A stretch of 64,000 bases of DNA, taken from NCBI RefSeq assembly GCF_947507565.1, contig NC_089187.1, positions 496,001-560,000 on the forward strand, read 5' to 3'. The position numbers were made by a program, and so were the translations under genes. The number at the start of each line of letters is the position of its first letter. Position 1 is the first letter of the stretch. Source of the DNA: Oscarella lobularis (lineage: Eukaryota; Porifera; Homoscleromorpha; Homosclerophorida; Oscarellidae). Below are positions 11,580 to 24,800 of the stretch, piece after piece. The notes below the pieces were generated by a model. It was not told where the DNA came from. It saw nothing but the letters and a program-made list of their open reading frames with translations, and searched no databases.

Positions 11580-12820
11580 ATGAAGCAGCTTGCTACCCTG
11601 CTCATTCTTGCCGCCGCGGCTGTCGTCTCAATCCATGGCAAGCGTGAGTGGCAAGACCGTCTAGATCACCTTTAGACCGTTAACATGTTAGGCTCTCTTC
11701 ACAGGAACTGGCATCACTTTTTACCAATTCACCGTGTCTTTTAAACTTTCGCCCTCTTGTGGCGATCTCGACAGTTGTCAGAAACTTCAGATAGACAAGA
11801 CGTATCGGAACGAAGTGCTCAAAAAGCCCTGCAACGCGGAAAAGGCGTGCATTGTCGACGAAGTGGAAGGCGAGTGCGATCCAATTTCTTCCAAGTACAC
11901 AGTGCGCGTCGTCCTTGCGTTGGTCTGCAAGAACAAAAGAAAATGTAAAAAGAACGTCGAACGAGTGACTAAGATCCTAAAGAAAAAGGAAACGAGATTG
12001 CAATTCGGAGAAACACTCTACCGACTCAAAAATCCAAAAGTTTCGCCTGCTATCGTTCTCACCACCCGGACGCCGCCAACCACTTCGGTTCCCAGAACCA
12101 CATCAGTTCCCACAACTACTTCAGTTCCTACCACTACAATGCCGGCCACCACTTCAGTTCCAACCACCACAATGCCGCCCACCACTCCCACTCCATGTGC
12201 CCCGCGATGCACCGAATCAATCACCGGGCAAAAAGGACAACTAGTCAACAAAAAGTGCTGCGTATCTGTCTGCGGCCAATGTCGGTTCACACGAGACCCG
12301 CGAGTCTTGCTTATTCTTCAACAGCTCACGCCAAAGCCCAAGGGCCAAGGCATTAGCATCTCTGACGGAGAGTGCACTGATGGCAGCTACGATGTAAAAG
12401 ACTACGAAGTACCGTCTTCGTACGTCGCAAAAGATCGATGCGCCTGCGTTTGCTTTCCGGAATGCTCCGTCGCCCCCGACTACAAGATATACTACGCTAC
12501 CTATCGTGAGACGGCATTCTTAGGGGAACGATCAATCTTACTTCTAATTTTTATTTAGTGCCGGATCTTTATGACATTGTCAAGCTTGTTCTCGAGTTGC
12601 CAGAAGCGCAGCCTCTCGCTAACGTATGTATTAGAATAACGGGAAATTTTTCAATAAGATAGTTACGTCTCTTTAGGATATGACACTGGTGCCGAAACTC
12701 ACAGAAGCTCTTTGCGACAAAAGCAAAGCTCTGGCTCTTGTTGCAGACCCATCACTTGCTTCTCTCGTCAAGTTGGTGCCGCCAGAATTGGTTCTCAAAT
12801 TCCTCGGCAAAAAGAAATAG
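11580..12820 (+). CDS. Secreted Cys-rich protein with Thr/Pro linker, paralogue B (function unknown)
   Basis: Same architecture as the gene at 9923: a signal peptide (MKQLATLLILAAAAVV); a first Cys/Lys-rich domain (SCGDLDSC, CNAEKACIV, KCKKNVERVTKILKKKE); a linker of TTSVPTT and TTMP repeats (about 12060-12190); a second Cys domain (CVSVCGQCRFTRDP, SDGECTDG, RCACVCFPEC); and the tail ALCDKSKALALVADP ending in FLGKKK*. Exons are about 11580-11643, 11706-12506, 12560-12624 and 12678-12820. Intron phases match paralogue A. The tail and the Cys spacing of both domains are much better conserved than the linker, so the folded parts are under constraint. No function can be assigned from sequence. 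Confidence 0.82.
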
Positions 12821-13183
12821 AGGAAAAAACTAAATTCAACAACAAATGACTAACGTAGTTAGCATCGAGTCTTCGTCCTGGTTGTTTGTTTGTTTCGTTT
12901 GTCTGTGTGTGAATGAGTCTGGAACCATTTCAAACCTGTGTCTTCCACGTCCCAGTATATAATACAGTATACCCATTACAAAAAGTGCTATGAAACAGTG
13001 CTCGTCCTCGCGAGAGACGAGCCCGCAAAATAATAAAAACTCGTGTCCCCTAACTATTCGATGCATGTCGCGTTTGAGTCGAGCCAAGTCCTCGGGAAGG
13101 AATGGGACCTAAGGGGGCGCTTCTATTTCTAAAGAAATTGCGTCAGAACCCTATCATCGACATACGAAAATCGCCCCCCTTCT
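12821..13183. other. Convergent 3' spacer
   Basis: This 363-bp gap lies between the stop of secreted paralogue B (+) and the stop of NEK10 (-). It contains AATAAA-like signals near 13030 and no supported coding region. Confidence 0.5.
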
Positions 13184-16100
13184 TTACCCAGGTAAAGAGG
13201 AAACGTCGTAGTATCCGTTTTCTACTAGAACGCTTTCAATGATAACCTAATGTCCCCACACACCGTCTGCACTTAATTAATCTTGTAGTGTCACCACAAA
13301 GTTCCTACCTGCAGTTGCTCGTACGTTAGACTTATCCTACCCTCTCCACCCTCGAGCGAGTCAAATACGGTGCTCATCGACACAAGAACGTTGGGCGCTT
13401 GCGATCATTAGTTACACTAAGAACGATTTCGAGCGAATGCGGCGAGCCTACCTTGTTCTCGCGTGCGAGCGACGGCGGCGGCCGCTTCCTCGACTTCGTT
13501 TATTTGAGCCGTGAGAGCCGTCGTGCCGCCGCTGAAATTCAAATCGACAATTTCCTTTGAACCGCTGACCAACTGCAGAAGCGCGTAAATAAACGACTTT
13601 CGATTTTTTTTAAAGGCTGCACCTTTTTCATAACGCTCTTTAGGAACGTCGAGGTGCTGTCCTGCGAGAACATCTCCCTTTTGAATTTTTCCACTAAACG
13701 TCGACGAGGCGACGGTTTTAGAGAAGGCGGAAGCTAAGGGGAGAAAGAGGCATTAAAGAAATTATTTTTTAATTTCTTTGCTCACCTGGGTCACGAAAAC
13801 GATTTTATGAAGCTGATTCAGTATCTGTTGAATCGGATCGCTAATAGGTCGAACTTTCCGCGGAGAAATCGTCAGCATCGCCGCGGCGGACACCTTACGA
13901 CCCCCTTCAGCAGCCGTTCTAATAAAGAAAAAAATTAAATGATTCATTTTCTTTCATCCTCGCATCCCACTCTCACCCGCTGACCGATCGTCGCCGTCGT
14001 CCCGAACTCGGCAACGAAACGCTTCCGGACGACGTCGGACTATCGAGAGCGCCGCTCGTGCCGTGCCGCGCTAAGCTCTCCAACGGCAACGGACGTCGCA
14101 CCGGTCCTCGCACCGTCGACGGCGGTCGCGGAACGAGCGACTTCGACTGATCCGCCGACGACGGCGGAGACGTGCTCTGATGACGACGATTGCGAAGCGT
14201 CGTGCCGCCGCCGCCGCCGCTACCGCCGTCGAGAACTCTCGATCCGCTCAACGTTCGATTCATTCGCGGCGAGCGACGACTTCGCGCCGCGTCGTTCGTC
14301 TCGGAAATTTCTCGAAGTGCCGCCATTATCGAGTCGTCGGTGAAAACGCTGTCGGCGCTCGTGCCGCTCGCCGCCAAACGATCCTCTCGATCACCTGTTT
14401 CGGCGTCTTCGTCGCTGCTCGTGCCGCCGCCGCCGTTCGCTTTTTTGACGTCGTCTTGTCGGAGTGGAGTTCGCCCGCCGCCGGTGAGGTGAAGACGATC
14501 GTAGCGCTCTTGGGATACGTGAAAAAGGCGCTCGTACTTTTGCCGGTGAATGGCCGAATCGTCCCTGTGTCTAAAGCGATCTCGTGTGAAAAGATTCGTT
14601 GAGAGAAAGTGGCTTTGACTTACTGTTGGATTTTGTGGCGTTCGTGTTGCAATTGGCGTTCTATTTTTGTCTGCTGCGAAGTTATTCGATCGATGTGGAG
14701 CAATAGAACGTCGGCTATTGAACCGGCAAGCTAGGCGAAAAGAGAAACTTAATTCCTTGTCTCTTCCCGCGCCGTGTGTGTACCTGAAGAATATCAGGCC
14801 GTTTGACGGGATCGGCACAGAGACATCTAAAAAAGAGAACGTCAAATAGAAATTGAAATAACTGAGTCTCTTACCTGTCGACCGTTTCTCTTATTCGACT
14901 CGAGTACTGCTCATTTTTGATAGGATCATATGTCACTTCAACAATCTATACAACAAACCCATTATTCAATTGCGTGATGAATACAGTAGAAGAATATCGC
15001 CTTTGTTGCCAGAGACAAGACGTTGTGAGAAGTGAAGGGCGGCTCAAGCGTAGCCATCTGATAAAGAATGCACCCGGCAGCCCATATATCGGCCTTTTCG
15101 CCGTACGGCATCCCCTGAATGAGCTCAGGACTACAAACACACACACTCTCATCCAAACGCACGAGAACATATGAAACGAACCAGTGATACAAAATCGTTC
15201 CGACGACTGACGTCAAAACGCTCGTGTCCGGCGGCTTTTGTTTCGCGAGGCCAAAATCAGCTAAACGGCCCAACTCGATCAGAAGGAACTCGCGGAGGCG
15301 AACGCAAGGCTCACTTATAGTAACGCGATCGTTTTCGCCGAGCATTATATTTCCGGGAGTCAAGTCGCGATGTACGATTCGTTTCTCTTTGTGTATGTAG
15401 CGCAATGCGAGCACGATCTTCGAGGACCGAGCGTAAGTAACACCTCGACTATTTTCCCCCATATATATACAGGATACCTGTACAAAGATATTCCAAATTG
15501 ACTCTTCGGAAAACGTCTCCCTTTTCTCCTTTTTCGAATTGAAGTGCTCCTGAAGCGGCGCCCCGTCGAGAAACTCCATGACGACGTAGAGCTTTTCGTC
15601 TTCGGTGAACGCGCTATAGTAACGGACGACGTTGGGGTGTCGTAGCTGGGAGAGAAACCGATTAGAGAGAGGAGGGAGAGAGAGAGAAAGAGAAAACCGG
15701 GGTTACCTTTTCCTGCATGATCGAAACCTCGCTTATGATTTTTCCCACGCTCTTTTCTCTCTCCCGCTGCGTCTTTCCGAACGCGGGATTCTGCCCGTAG
15801 ATCTAAGCGACCCGTCCAAAAAAAAATTCACGAATTTCTCTCCTCTCTCTCTCTCTCTCTCTCTCCCTATCGACCTCTTTCATTGCGTAGAATTTGTGCT
15901 CGTCCGGTTTGAATTGGCGATCTTTCGGCGGCTTAGCACGCACGCGATAGACGCTGCCGAATGCGCCCGATCCCAAGTGCTCCATCACCTCGTACTTACC
16001 GCTGCCGACCCGATGCGACGGCGCTTTGTGTTGATTGATCGCGTCAATTTTGGACTTCACCGACAGAAGTTCGTCCTCCTAATGCAACAATGATTTCTTT

Positions 16101-18115
16101 AGTGCTGGTTTTGGCTCTTTTCTTACTGAGAGTGTGGTCAGCTTTGAGGCCATGTCACTGTACGCGTTCAAGTCGAAGTTGTAGTGACCCGCGTTTATGA
16201 ACTGCTCGAAGAGATCCGGTGGAAATAGCCGTTTGAAAAGCTGCCGATTTCGCTCTTTGCTGAACAGAAATCTGCTCACAAGAATCGTCTCTCTTTTTCG
16301 TCATATAAAAGTCGACGTTTTCGATGTAGTACCTTAGTGCTCGAAACGCGGACTTTTGCAGATTAATAGCCGCTGTTGCTTCAGCGAACGTGGTCGTCGG
16401 CTGGGGAAGAATGAGAAGGGCAATAGTGTAAGCCCCGTTATCCTAAGAGAGCAAAAGTCAATGATCTAATGTCGAAAAGTACAGATCACGAAAAAACAAA
16501 GTCAAAAAAAATAAAATTTCAAACATCAATAGCATCTACTTGGGCCCTACTCACTTTAATGACGTGGTGAGCATTTATATCATTTCTGAAAAGAACGGTC
16601 AAAGCAGAGCAGCACCCTTTCAGAAAAAAAAAACATCGACAAGATAAACAAAGAGAGCCCATCCTTTTCTCACACCTGCTTTAAGATCATAATTCCACAC
16701 AGGAAACTTCACGTCCTAGCAGACGAAGAACACAGCCTAGACTACGTAGCAACAAACCGTGTGATCTCGCACTTCGGGTATCTGAGCGTTCGCCAGCGAC
16801 GGAGGAAGTCCTTTCACGAGGCCAGCACTCGACGATGGATTCGTCGCCGTACCGGACGTCGGACCGTAGAAGCGGTCCTGCTGGAGAAGAGTGAGAAGCG
16901 GCGGCAATCCGCCGATCACACGTATGTAGTCCCTCGCGTCGGCATCGTAGGCCAATCTCTCAATAATTCCAACCTGAGAAAATCTATGAGCTGTGTATGA
17001 AATAGACTATGTTTCTATACCGTATGCATTAGAACAAAGACATCGTCCAAGTGAAGAAGACTAAAGAGGGAGTATAGCAATACATAGTACCAGGGTTACC
17101 AGGGTATGGGTCGGCGATAAGCATGCGGGCAGAACCCTGACATACATACATACATATAGGTACAGTATGTATATACCTGAGGCACACGGGGATGCCGTCA
17201 AAGGCGGTGACCTGTTCTCTAACAGAATCGTTGCTGCACAGCTTTCGAAGCAAATCTGACGCTAGTCTGATGAAAATGTTTAACGAATTATAATTATTTT
17301 CATTATCTTCTTCATCGTACCGTTTTGACACCATGTCGTATTCCTGCAGAATTCTCAGCAGGACTTCGATGCTGTTGAGATCTCCGATAAGAGCTCGAGC
17401 TTTGTCGCTACGACGACATAAGAGAAGGTTCTCGCTTTTGGTTTGGCGCTCCTTACCTCGTTGCCAAATTCGTCAAAGCGTGAAGAGCGTTGTGAAGGAT
17501 GTGCACGTCGCCGGCGGACAAGAGATACACCAAAGGCTACAGAGAACCAATAAAAAAACTAGACAAAAGAAATAATCCCATTGCCCTGTCTGACTTTGTG
17601 GAGACCGTAGGCAAGAAGTGAGTCCCTGTGAGACATTTCGATGGTCAGCTTGTGAAATATGTCTAAAATAAGAGGGTCATCTTATGTTCGTCCAGCTTGA
17701 GTTATCATTAGCTAAACGAACTAGCTAATTCTTTTAATTTGTCAACGAGGTACGGCTTCTCGATACGAGCGTTGTACAACTCCGTCAGTTCGGCGAACAT
17801 CTTAAAAAAGATCAATAGTAAATATTATTATTATTAATACTCGGTCTTCCTACGTTGGCCAGCACTTTGACGCCCTCCGACCGGAACACCTCTTTCTGAT
17901 ACACGCCGTCGCGAAGCATCATTCTCAAGCACGTCAGAACGACCAAACTGTGCTCGGCGCTCGATCCCTCCAACCATTGACTATGCATACGTAGAGAGGG
18001 GCAAAGTAGGGTAGAAGACAAAAAAGTCCTACCTGTTGCAAAGTCTTTCCCTAACTAGAGCCGCTATGAACTAAAAAAGACAAATCCCAATAAGACTATG
18101 ACAAGAGACACGCAC

Positions 18116-18169
<54 letters not shown>

Positions 18170-18589
18170 CATCTACCTGACTAAAGACATTCCGTTGTGG
18201 ATGACGACTGAATTCCCTCTCCCCGTGAAACGTTTTACTGAAAGACATCGACTTATTTAGCCTTCCGATTTTTTTTCTATTTCCCAACGCACCTGAAGTG
18301 CTCGAGCGCGTGAATCTCGCCCCCGAACGTCGCCGATTCGGGCCCGTCGGAAGAGGACTAATTCGATCGCTAAAGGAAGGCTTCTACCTACGGTTTCTCT
18401 ATCTAAGTGACCTGTTGCTTCGATTTGGAGAGTAGGAGATCGAGGAGATGCGGCAGGGCATCTTTCGTCGCGCTACGACAGAAAAAAAATGTCGCCGCGA
18501 TCCCCGGAAGCGGAGACGCCTTCGGGCGGCCTGTCGTTCTCTTTCCTACGCCTGTCTTACCGGTGTTCGTCTCGTTTCGAGCGATGCAT
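13184..18589 (-). CDS. NEK10: NEK10 (armadillo-repeat NIMA-related kinase)
   Basis: The N-terminus starts with MHRSKRDEHR (18589), then LPHLLDLLLSKSKQQ and GEREFSRHPQRN, which match the start of NEK10. Armadillo-type exons follow (about 18060-16740; LVVLTCLRMMLRDGVYQKEV), then ERNRQLFKRLFPPDLFEQF (about 16250). The kinase domain has a glycine loop LGSGAFGSVY (about 15970), YAMKEV lysine, HRDLTPGNIMLG (about 15375), ADFGLAKQ (about 15255) and an ELIQGMPYGEKADIWAAG activation/F-helix region (about 15100). The wording HRDLTP and the armadillo-kinase order are specific to NEK10. The Ser-rich tail (about 14600-13980) and short exons to VSSLPG* at 13184 are lineage-specific. In vertebrates NEK10 acts in DNA-damage signalling and ciliated cells. 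Catalytic residues appear intact. Confidence 0.92.
15841..15868. repeat. (CT)n microsatellite in a NEK10 intron
   Basis: A run of CT dinucleotides lies just 3' of the exon encoding the glycine loop. Confidence 0.8.
18115..18169. repeat. (CTAT)n microsatellite in a NEK10 intron
   Basis: About 13 uninterrupted copies of a 4-bp unit lie between armadillo-region exons. Confidence 0.9.
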
Positions 18590-18884
18590 TGCGTCTCTAG
18601 TCGTTCCGTCTCGTTGACGGACGGTTGGCGCTGGATAGCAACCGAGATGTAAACATGGAGACGAAAGCTCCCCTTTCCGGCGTTTTTGATGTGATTATGC
18701 GAATTTGAGTGATTTTTCGATAGCGGAAAGGACAGTGACGAGCAGGCTGACGTGATAAATGCCTTCGGTTGGGTGCAAAACACAGCGGCAGGAGAAGATT
18801 CTATCGTAGCGCGCGCTATTTAATTGGTAATTTTGTTGTGCTAATATTTATTTTCTCGTTACCCTGCTTCGGTTTATTTTCTTT
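18590..18884. other. Spacer between NEK10 5' end and VWA3-like 3' end
   Basis: About 295 bp that should hold the NEK10 5' UTR and promoter. No coding potential is supported. Confidence 0.4.
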
Positions 18885-21800
18885 TTAACGTTTCTTTTCT
18901 CGCTCTCTGATGAATTGAACTGATTCATCGAAGTAGTCTTGAGATATCCAAAAGCACGAAAGTGCATTGACGCAGTCAACTCTGCCAAGAAAATAATGTA
19001 ACGCGTTGAGAGACAGTTGCATGCAGAAAGACCTTTTTCCTGTACAAAAATTCACTGAAATCTCATTCCTAAAAACGCTGCACACCCATCCAGGCATATA
19101 GTGATACCCTAAAATCTTTATTATCACGTCTGAAACATATACAGTATTCAGACCCATCGTACCCCCGTCTGGTGACGCCAGAATCCTATCGCCTGTTTCC
19201 AGTGAACGAACCTTTTGCGACACTCCAAATAGGTGTCTCATGTCTTGAACTTGATTCCTCTTGTCGCTATCAACCCACTTTATTACGTACTGGCGGCAGC
19301 CATTTACTTTTTCCTTAACCAAACCTACAATAGATTTCTATTTCTTACTACGTAAAAATGCGAGCAAATATTACCTGGGTAGTAATACCCATCTTCGTCT
19401 CGTTTTGCAATGACGGTTTGACCAATCCAGCTGGTCTCGCGTTCTCTTATAAAATCAAAGTCTTCGCTGTATCTCTGAGGCGAGAGCCAATAGACTTCCT
19501 CTCTTGTCAAATTCGCCTGATAAAATCAAAATGGCAAAACACGGTGCAAAAAACTAACCGCATATCGAACCTGTTGTCCGTCATAAAATTCGACAAGAAG
19601 CGTCCAACAGTCAGGTGATACTTGGCAGACACGACCTAGGCGAAGAAACCATTTTCACATTTTTCAAATTTCATTTCTAATCATACCAGGAGCGTAGCTG
19701 AGTGAATAACAGGGATGAAGGCCGACCACGTAATCGTTGACCTAATTAATACTCACGAGTCAGCCAAAGTCTAACAATAACCAATTTACCCGAATAATAA
19801 TATTTCGATCTTCTTCGTCAGTGATTAGGTATTGATAAGGAAGTCTCTCCATGTCTCCCGTGCCGTCGTCAACAATAAAAGTACCGTCGCCGTAATCGAA
19901 GACGACGACGCCTGATAAAATGATAGGTAATAATATAGAAAACCAACAATAGTGCTCACCTCGATAGTACCATCCATCGAAAGGCCACTGAGCTAATACT
20001 TCGCAATACATCGGAGTGGACACGTGCTGTTCGACAGGGGGTGCTAGAGGAGCTTGAGCTAAAATATTGCCTCAGATGTAAATTAAGAAAGTCTCAGAAT
20101 TTCTCACTTACAAATAAGAAATCCTTCGTTGCCAGAAGACACCAAAACAGTCTCGTTCTCACTCCCTCTCTCCTGCACCGGTTCCGGTTCCTGTTCGGCA
20201 GTCTGAATCTCTTTCTCCGCCAAAACGATCGTTCTGCTTGGCGCCTCTTTCTCGAGTAGTCGAGCCGTCTGCGCAGCCTTCGATTCATCGTGCCCCTTCC
20301 TTATTCTCTCGCGCTCTCGCTCCAACTTCTCGTCCCTTTGACGCACCGATTCTCCGAGCTCTCGAAACCTGTTCTCCTGCGTCGTCTTCATCTCCACGAA
20401 AACTCGCCCGTGCTCCTCGACGAGTCGTCTCACCTCGACGTCGCTCTTCGCTCTCTCTCGCTCACCTAAGTCAATCAATTCCTCGAGTCTCTTCTGACCT
20501 AAGCTAATCCTGTTTAGAGTCTCAGCGAGCCTTTCGATATCAGAGCCGTGTTTCTCAATTTTGCTCATCAACTCGACAGAATTGGACATGATCTCCACAT
20601 CTTTCCTTTCTGAAGGAGCCTCCTCCTCCTCCTTCTCCGACTTCTCGGCCACCGATGCAACGGACTTCATCGACGTCGGAGAGTCGGGTCTCATCGGTGT
20701 CGCCTTCAATATCTCCGAAGGAAACAGATCGATCTTTGCACTTCGTGCATTTCTCGCTCCAGTACTGCTTATGTATCTCACGGCAAAGCTATACTGCTTC
20801 CGCGAAATTCGACGTATTTTTCGTCGCTGACAGACGACTCGTTTGTTCGTGCAATCAATGACCGTGTAGAGTTGGGGGCCTCGTTGGAGTTGCGCCGGCT
20901 GGGCGCCGACGAGTCCAGGCAGCCAAAAGTGGGCCTGTTCGTGATTTCCGTCACCGCTGAAGTCGATGGGACGCGACACCTCGCAAAGAACGCACTCGCC
21001 CACCTGCTATACGTCAGAATCTTATATTCAAATAGATGAACTCTCTTACCTTTAGTGGTGAACATGGTTGAGCTCCTCCGGTCTCCATGACGTGCTGGGA
21101 GTTGACTATTTGACTGAATATTCAATTGGAATACATCTCCATGTGATTTCAATTTAGTTTACCTAAAACCTTCTTCAAAGTCAATGTCGACGTGGCGAGG
21201 ATCGACGCAGTCGACGATAATTCCTAGAAAGATTGGCTAGTCGTTTGAAAGAGTGTTACTGGTTTATTCGACCTCGAAAATAGTAACCGGATATCTCGTC
21301 CCTTGCTAGGACCTTGCGGCCCTTTGAAAATCGTCCAGTTTTCTGCAAAAGAAACGCATGAAGATAAAAATTGTCCCATTACTATCTTACGTTGGGATGA
21401 GCCTTTGGAACCGAAGAATCCGATTTTGTTGAGGTGGACTTGAAGTCAGTCAACGAAGGACTCTAAATGAATATAAGGAAGCATATCTTCTTTTAATTAA
21501 AGGCACCTCGTCGGGCTTTTGAGCCAATCTAAGCGCTTCTGATTGCTTTAAATAGAGCAACGCCTTGTCTATTTCCTCATCCAAAAGCGAAATATCTGCC
21601 TTTTTGGCCGGCCAGTCTGACTGACGTGCTAATCGCATGGTCAGCAGATCCCTATTGCTTCGAAAGGAAACAGCATCCTTAGACAAAGCCGAACTACACG
21701 ACATAAATAAATAAAAAGCGTTTCCACTAAAACACATATACTTAACTCACTCTTCCTTAGAATCTTGAGACAGAGCTTTCCATACCAAAGCGTTCAGACG

Positions 21801-24800
21801 TTTTTCGTACGTGGCCATGGCGTCCTTGAGTCGCTCCTCATAGCGAGACAGATTGACAGCCTGGGGATTGACGAGACGAATCTCTTTCCCGTCTTCGGAT
21901 ACGTGACGCACAGGCAAGAGAGAGTCGAACACTCTCGATTCGACGCTCTTGTTGAGAATGTCGACTTGAGTGGGTTTGTGTTCAATGAACGTCGGTTGAA
22001 GAACCGATAAAAGGGTAAGTCCTTTGGCCACCAAACCGTGCTTCTTCAGCCATCTAAAGTACAGATGCTCTCAAGTAAAAATCTGCATAGGGAGCAGGGA
22101 GGAAACGAACTTTTTTGACGAAAGAGACAGTGGGCTATGGGAAAAAAATGTATAAAAAACTATGTGCTAGAACTCTATTCTACTTACCGAAGTTTCTTGC
22201 CTGCTGTGGAATTGCTATCATCGCGAACAGACACGTCTATGGAAAAACAGATTAGTCTTAATAAAACGTTGTACACATACGTAATTCCTCGCCTCTTGGT
22301 GGGGATGATCTTGACGTATGTAGTGCGCGTTTGGAGAATTTTTTTTCGACTACCAAACATTCTTCCCTCAGTTCGTCGAGTCGTTCGAGTTCCGTTTCGG
22401 CTGCCTCCAGTTCTTCCCTTATGAGATGAACGTCTTCGGATTCGTACGGTCGCGGCGTCACGGAGAAGAGCTCAAAGGGACGCTGCTCATCCGAGTAGAA
22501 ATGATATCGGCCGCCAGTCAATCCGGCTAATTTGTGCAAGAATTGATTCGCTTCGGGATCGTCGCAATTGAACGATATCGGATGAATTGGAACAATGCAG
22601 CGATGCTGAAAGTGCTTGAGAATGAAGTCGGGCGGCTGATCGGGACGACCGTCGGTGAGGAGATAGAGCGCTTGGGTGCTGGGATCTCTGAGTGCGAGAA
22701 AGAGAGCGTCGTAGACATTCGTGCTGCCCGATGCCGAGAGAGAATTGACCCAGTCCAACGCCAAGGAAATGTTCTGCAAGCAGTGGAGTGTTGAGATTAT
22801 ATATAAAATTTCCTGCTTACCTGTGGAGTGACTTCGGCGAGTTGGGGTCTCCAGCCTTCAGCCTTCGTGCCAAAATGAATTACATTGAATTTGGATCGAA
22901 ATCTCAATTGCTCCTAGAAACGGCAAGTGCTCCTTTTTGTCTTTCTATATATATATATATATTATATAAGTATCTACCTTAACCAAGAAGTCGAATTTTT
23001 CCTTGACAATGTCAAGATGGTTTTCCATCGACGAAGACGTGTCCAGAAGAACGGTCACGTTATCCTCAACTATCGTCCCAAATAATTCGCGACTGCCTTT
23101 CTTTAGCCAGGCCAATCTTAAGAGGAAAAGACTCAAGCTAGAACAAAGCCTAGTCTATCATATGTACCTAGTCTTGTATTTATCCAGTGCAGCTAAGACT
23201 TTCAGCCTGTGCTGCTCGTAGGCGAACTGTGAAAGGAACACGTGGCGAACGCTGCCATCGTTCCACCTAAGCAACTAAGTCTTTAGAGGCAAGTCTCTAG
23301 CGACACGGCTACTACCGTACCTCACGTGTGCAAATCGGCCACAGTACTTAGCATCGATTACTGTTTGGTTAGAAACCTGCGTATCCTGATGTTAATTAAT
23401 GGAATATTTTTGCTTATTTTGGGAATACCGAGGGACTATCGGGGTTTGCATGTACTGGTGCCCGTCGAATGTCGACGACCGATTTGCAATGTCTGAAGGA
23501 TACTGTTGAAACGAGGTCACGAAAGAGAAGATTCTTGGCTTTGAGGCTGTGTTTCTGAACGAGGCATTAGGTGTAATTATTATTATAGTAATATCTTACG
23601 TCCAGCCAATCTCTTGAGCTCATAGAAGACTCCTCGCTTCTAAATTCACTTCCAGTAGATCCGACTGGTAAATAAACATACTTATGTATTTATTTATTTT
23701 TAGCTGATTACATTCAATTTCCGGCTCGGTTTGCTTGTCTCGCCTCACGTCTTCGTAAAGGGCCGTCATTTCGGCCAAGACGTCGCTCGCCTTTTGCAGT
23801 TCGTCAAACATAAGCTGAACGTTCTCGCACACTATTTCCGCGTTCTCATCCGCGAGCCCATTCGACGTCGAGTGCGCCGTCTCCAAGCCCCCCATTCCAG
23901 GACAAACGCTGGGATGAGCATGAAACCTAGATAAGAGAGAAAAACGTCATTTACGTCATGCTCCCACGTTTGTCAGACATAAAGAGCGGGCGCGGCAGGT
24001 GACTGGGATCGTTAGCATCTTTAATCTTAGGATTGCGGTCACCTGTTCATTTTTAACAGGTGACCTCAAACCACAAGTCATCTTTGAGGACCACCTAAGT
24101 TACATGGAAATTTCATCATGCTATCAATCATACCTTCCTTCTCCTTTTGTCGCCAGGCTTCGAAGTCGAGACAGTCTCGATTTATTGGTGCAGTTATACG
24201 CTATCACGTGAAGCAACATTTTCTTTCCTTTCATCTAGTAATTATAATAGAGTTCTGATGAGGACTTTCCTTTCCTCCTCTGTTTCTGACCTTTCTGACG
24301 AACACGTTTGCTTCTGATTTCAAAAACTCCCCGTTTGTTACCAGGTAGGTCGCCTGGGCTCCTTCGTCTCGACTTGCTCTCAAGACGGCGTCTGTGATCA
24401 CGGTTCGATCAGGCAAGGAGCTCCCGTCTTCTGATTTTGTTCTCTCCATCAGCCAATCGGATAAGGAATCCAGATTTGGCGTAGAAACCGATTCTCGCCA
24501 TTCCACGAATCCGCTCCTTCCACACCTGTAATAAAATGAAACAGGAATCCCAAAACTTCAACTTTGTAAAATGATTTACCAAATTATGTTGACTTTTCCC
24601 AATGCAGATAGTTGCTCTTCGACCCAATGAACCAAATCGTTTCTCAAGCTCTTTAGGTAAGCTTCCCCACCGCCGCTACTCGTTGAATCAATAACAATTC
24701 CAACGCTCATTTCCTCGACGATTCCCAAAACATATCGACTACCAAAGCAAAACTCTTTTAATTAATTAATTGAAAAAAATGAAGTTTTCTATTACCTTCC

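Noticed and set aside
14180-14602. Two Ala/Arg-rich open frames on + strand
   Set aside because: Antisense to the Ser-rich tail of NEK10, with biased codon composition explaining openness.
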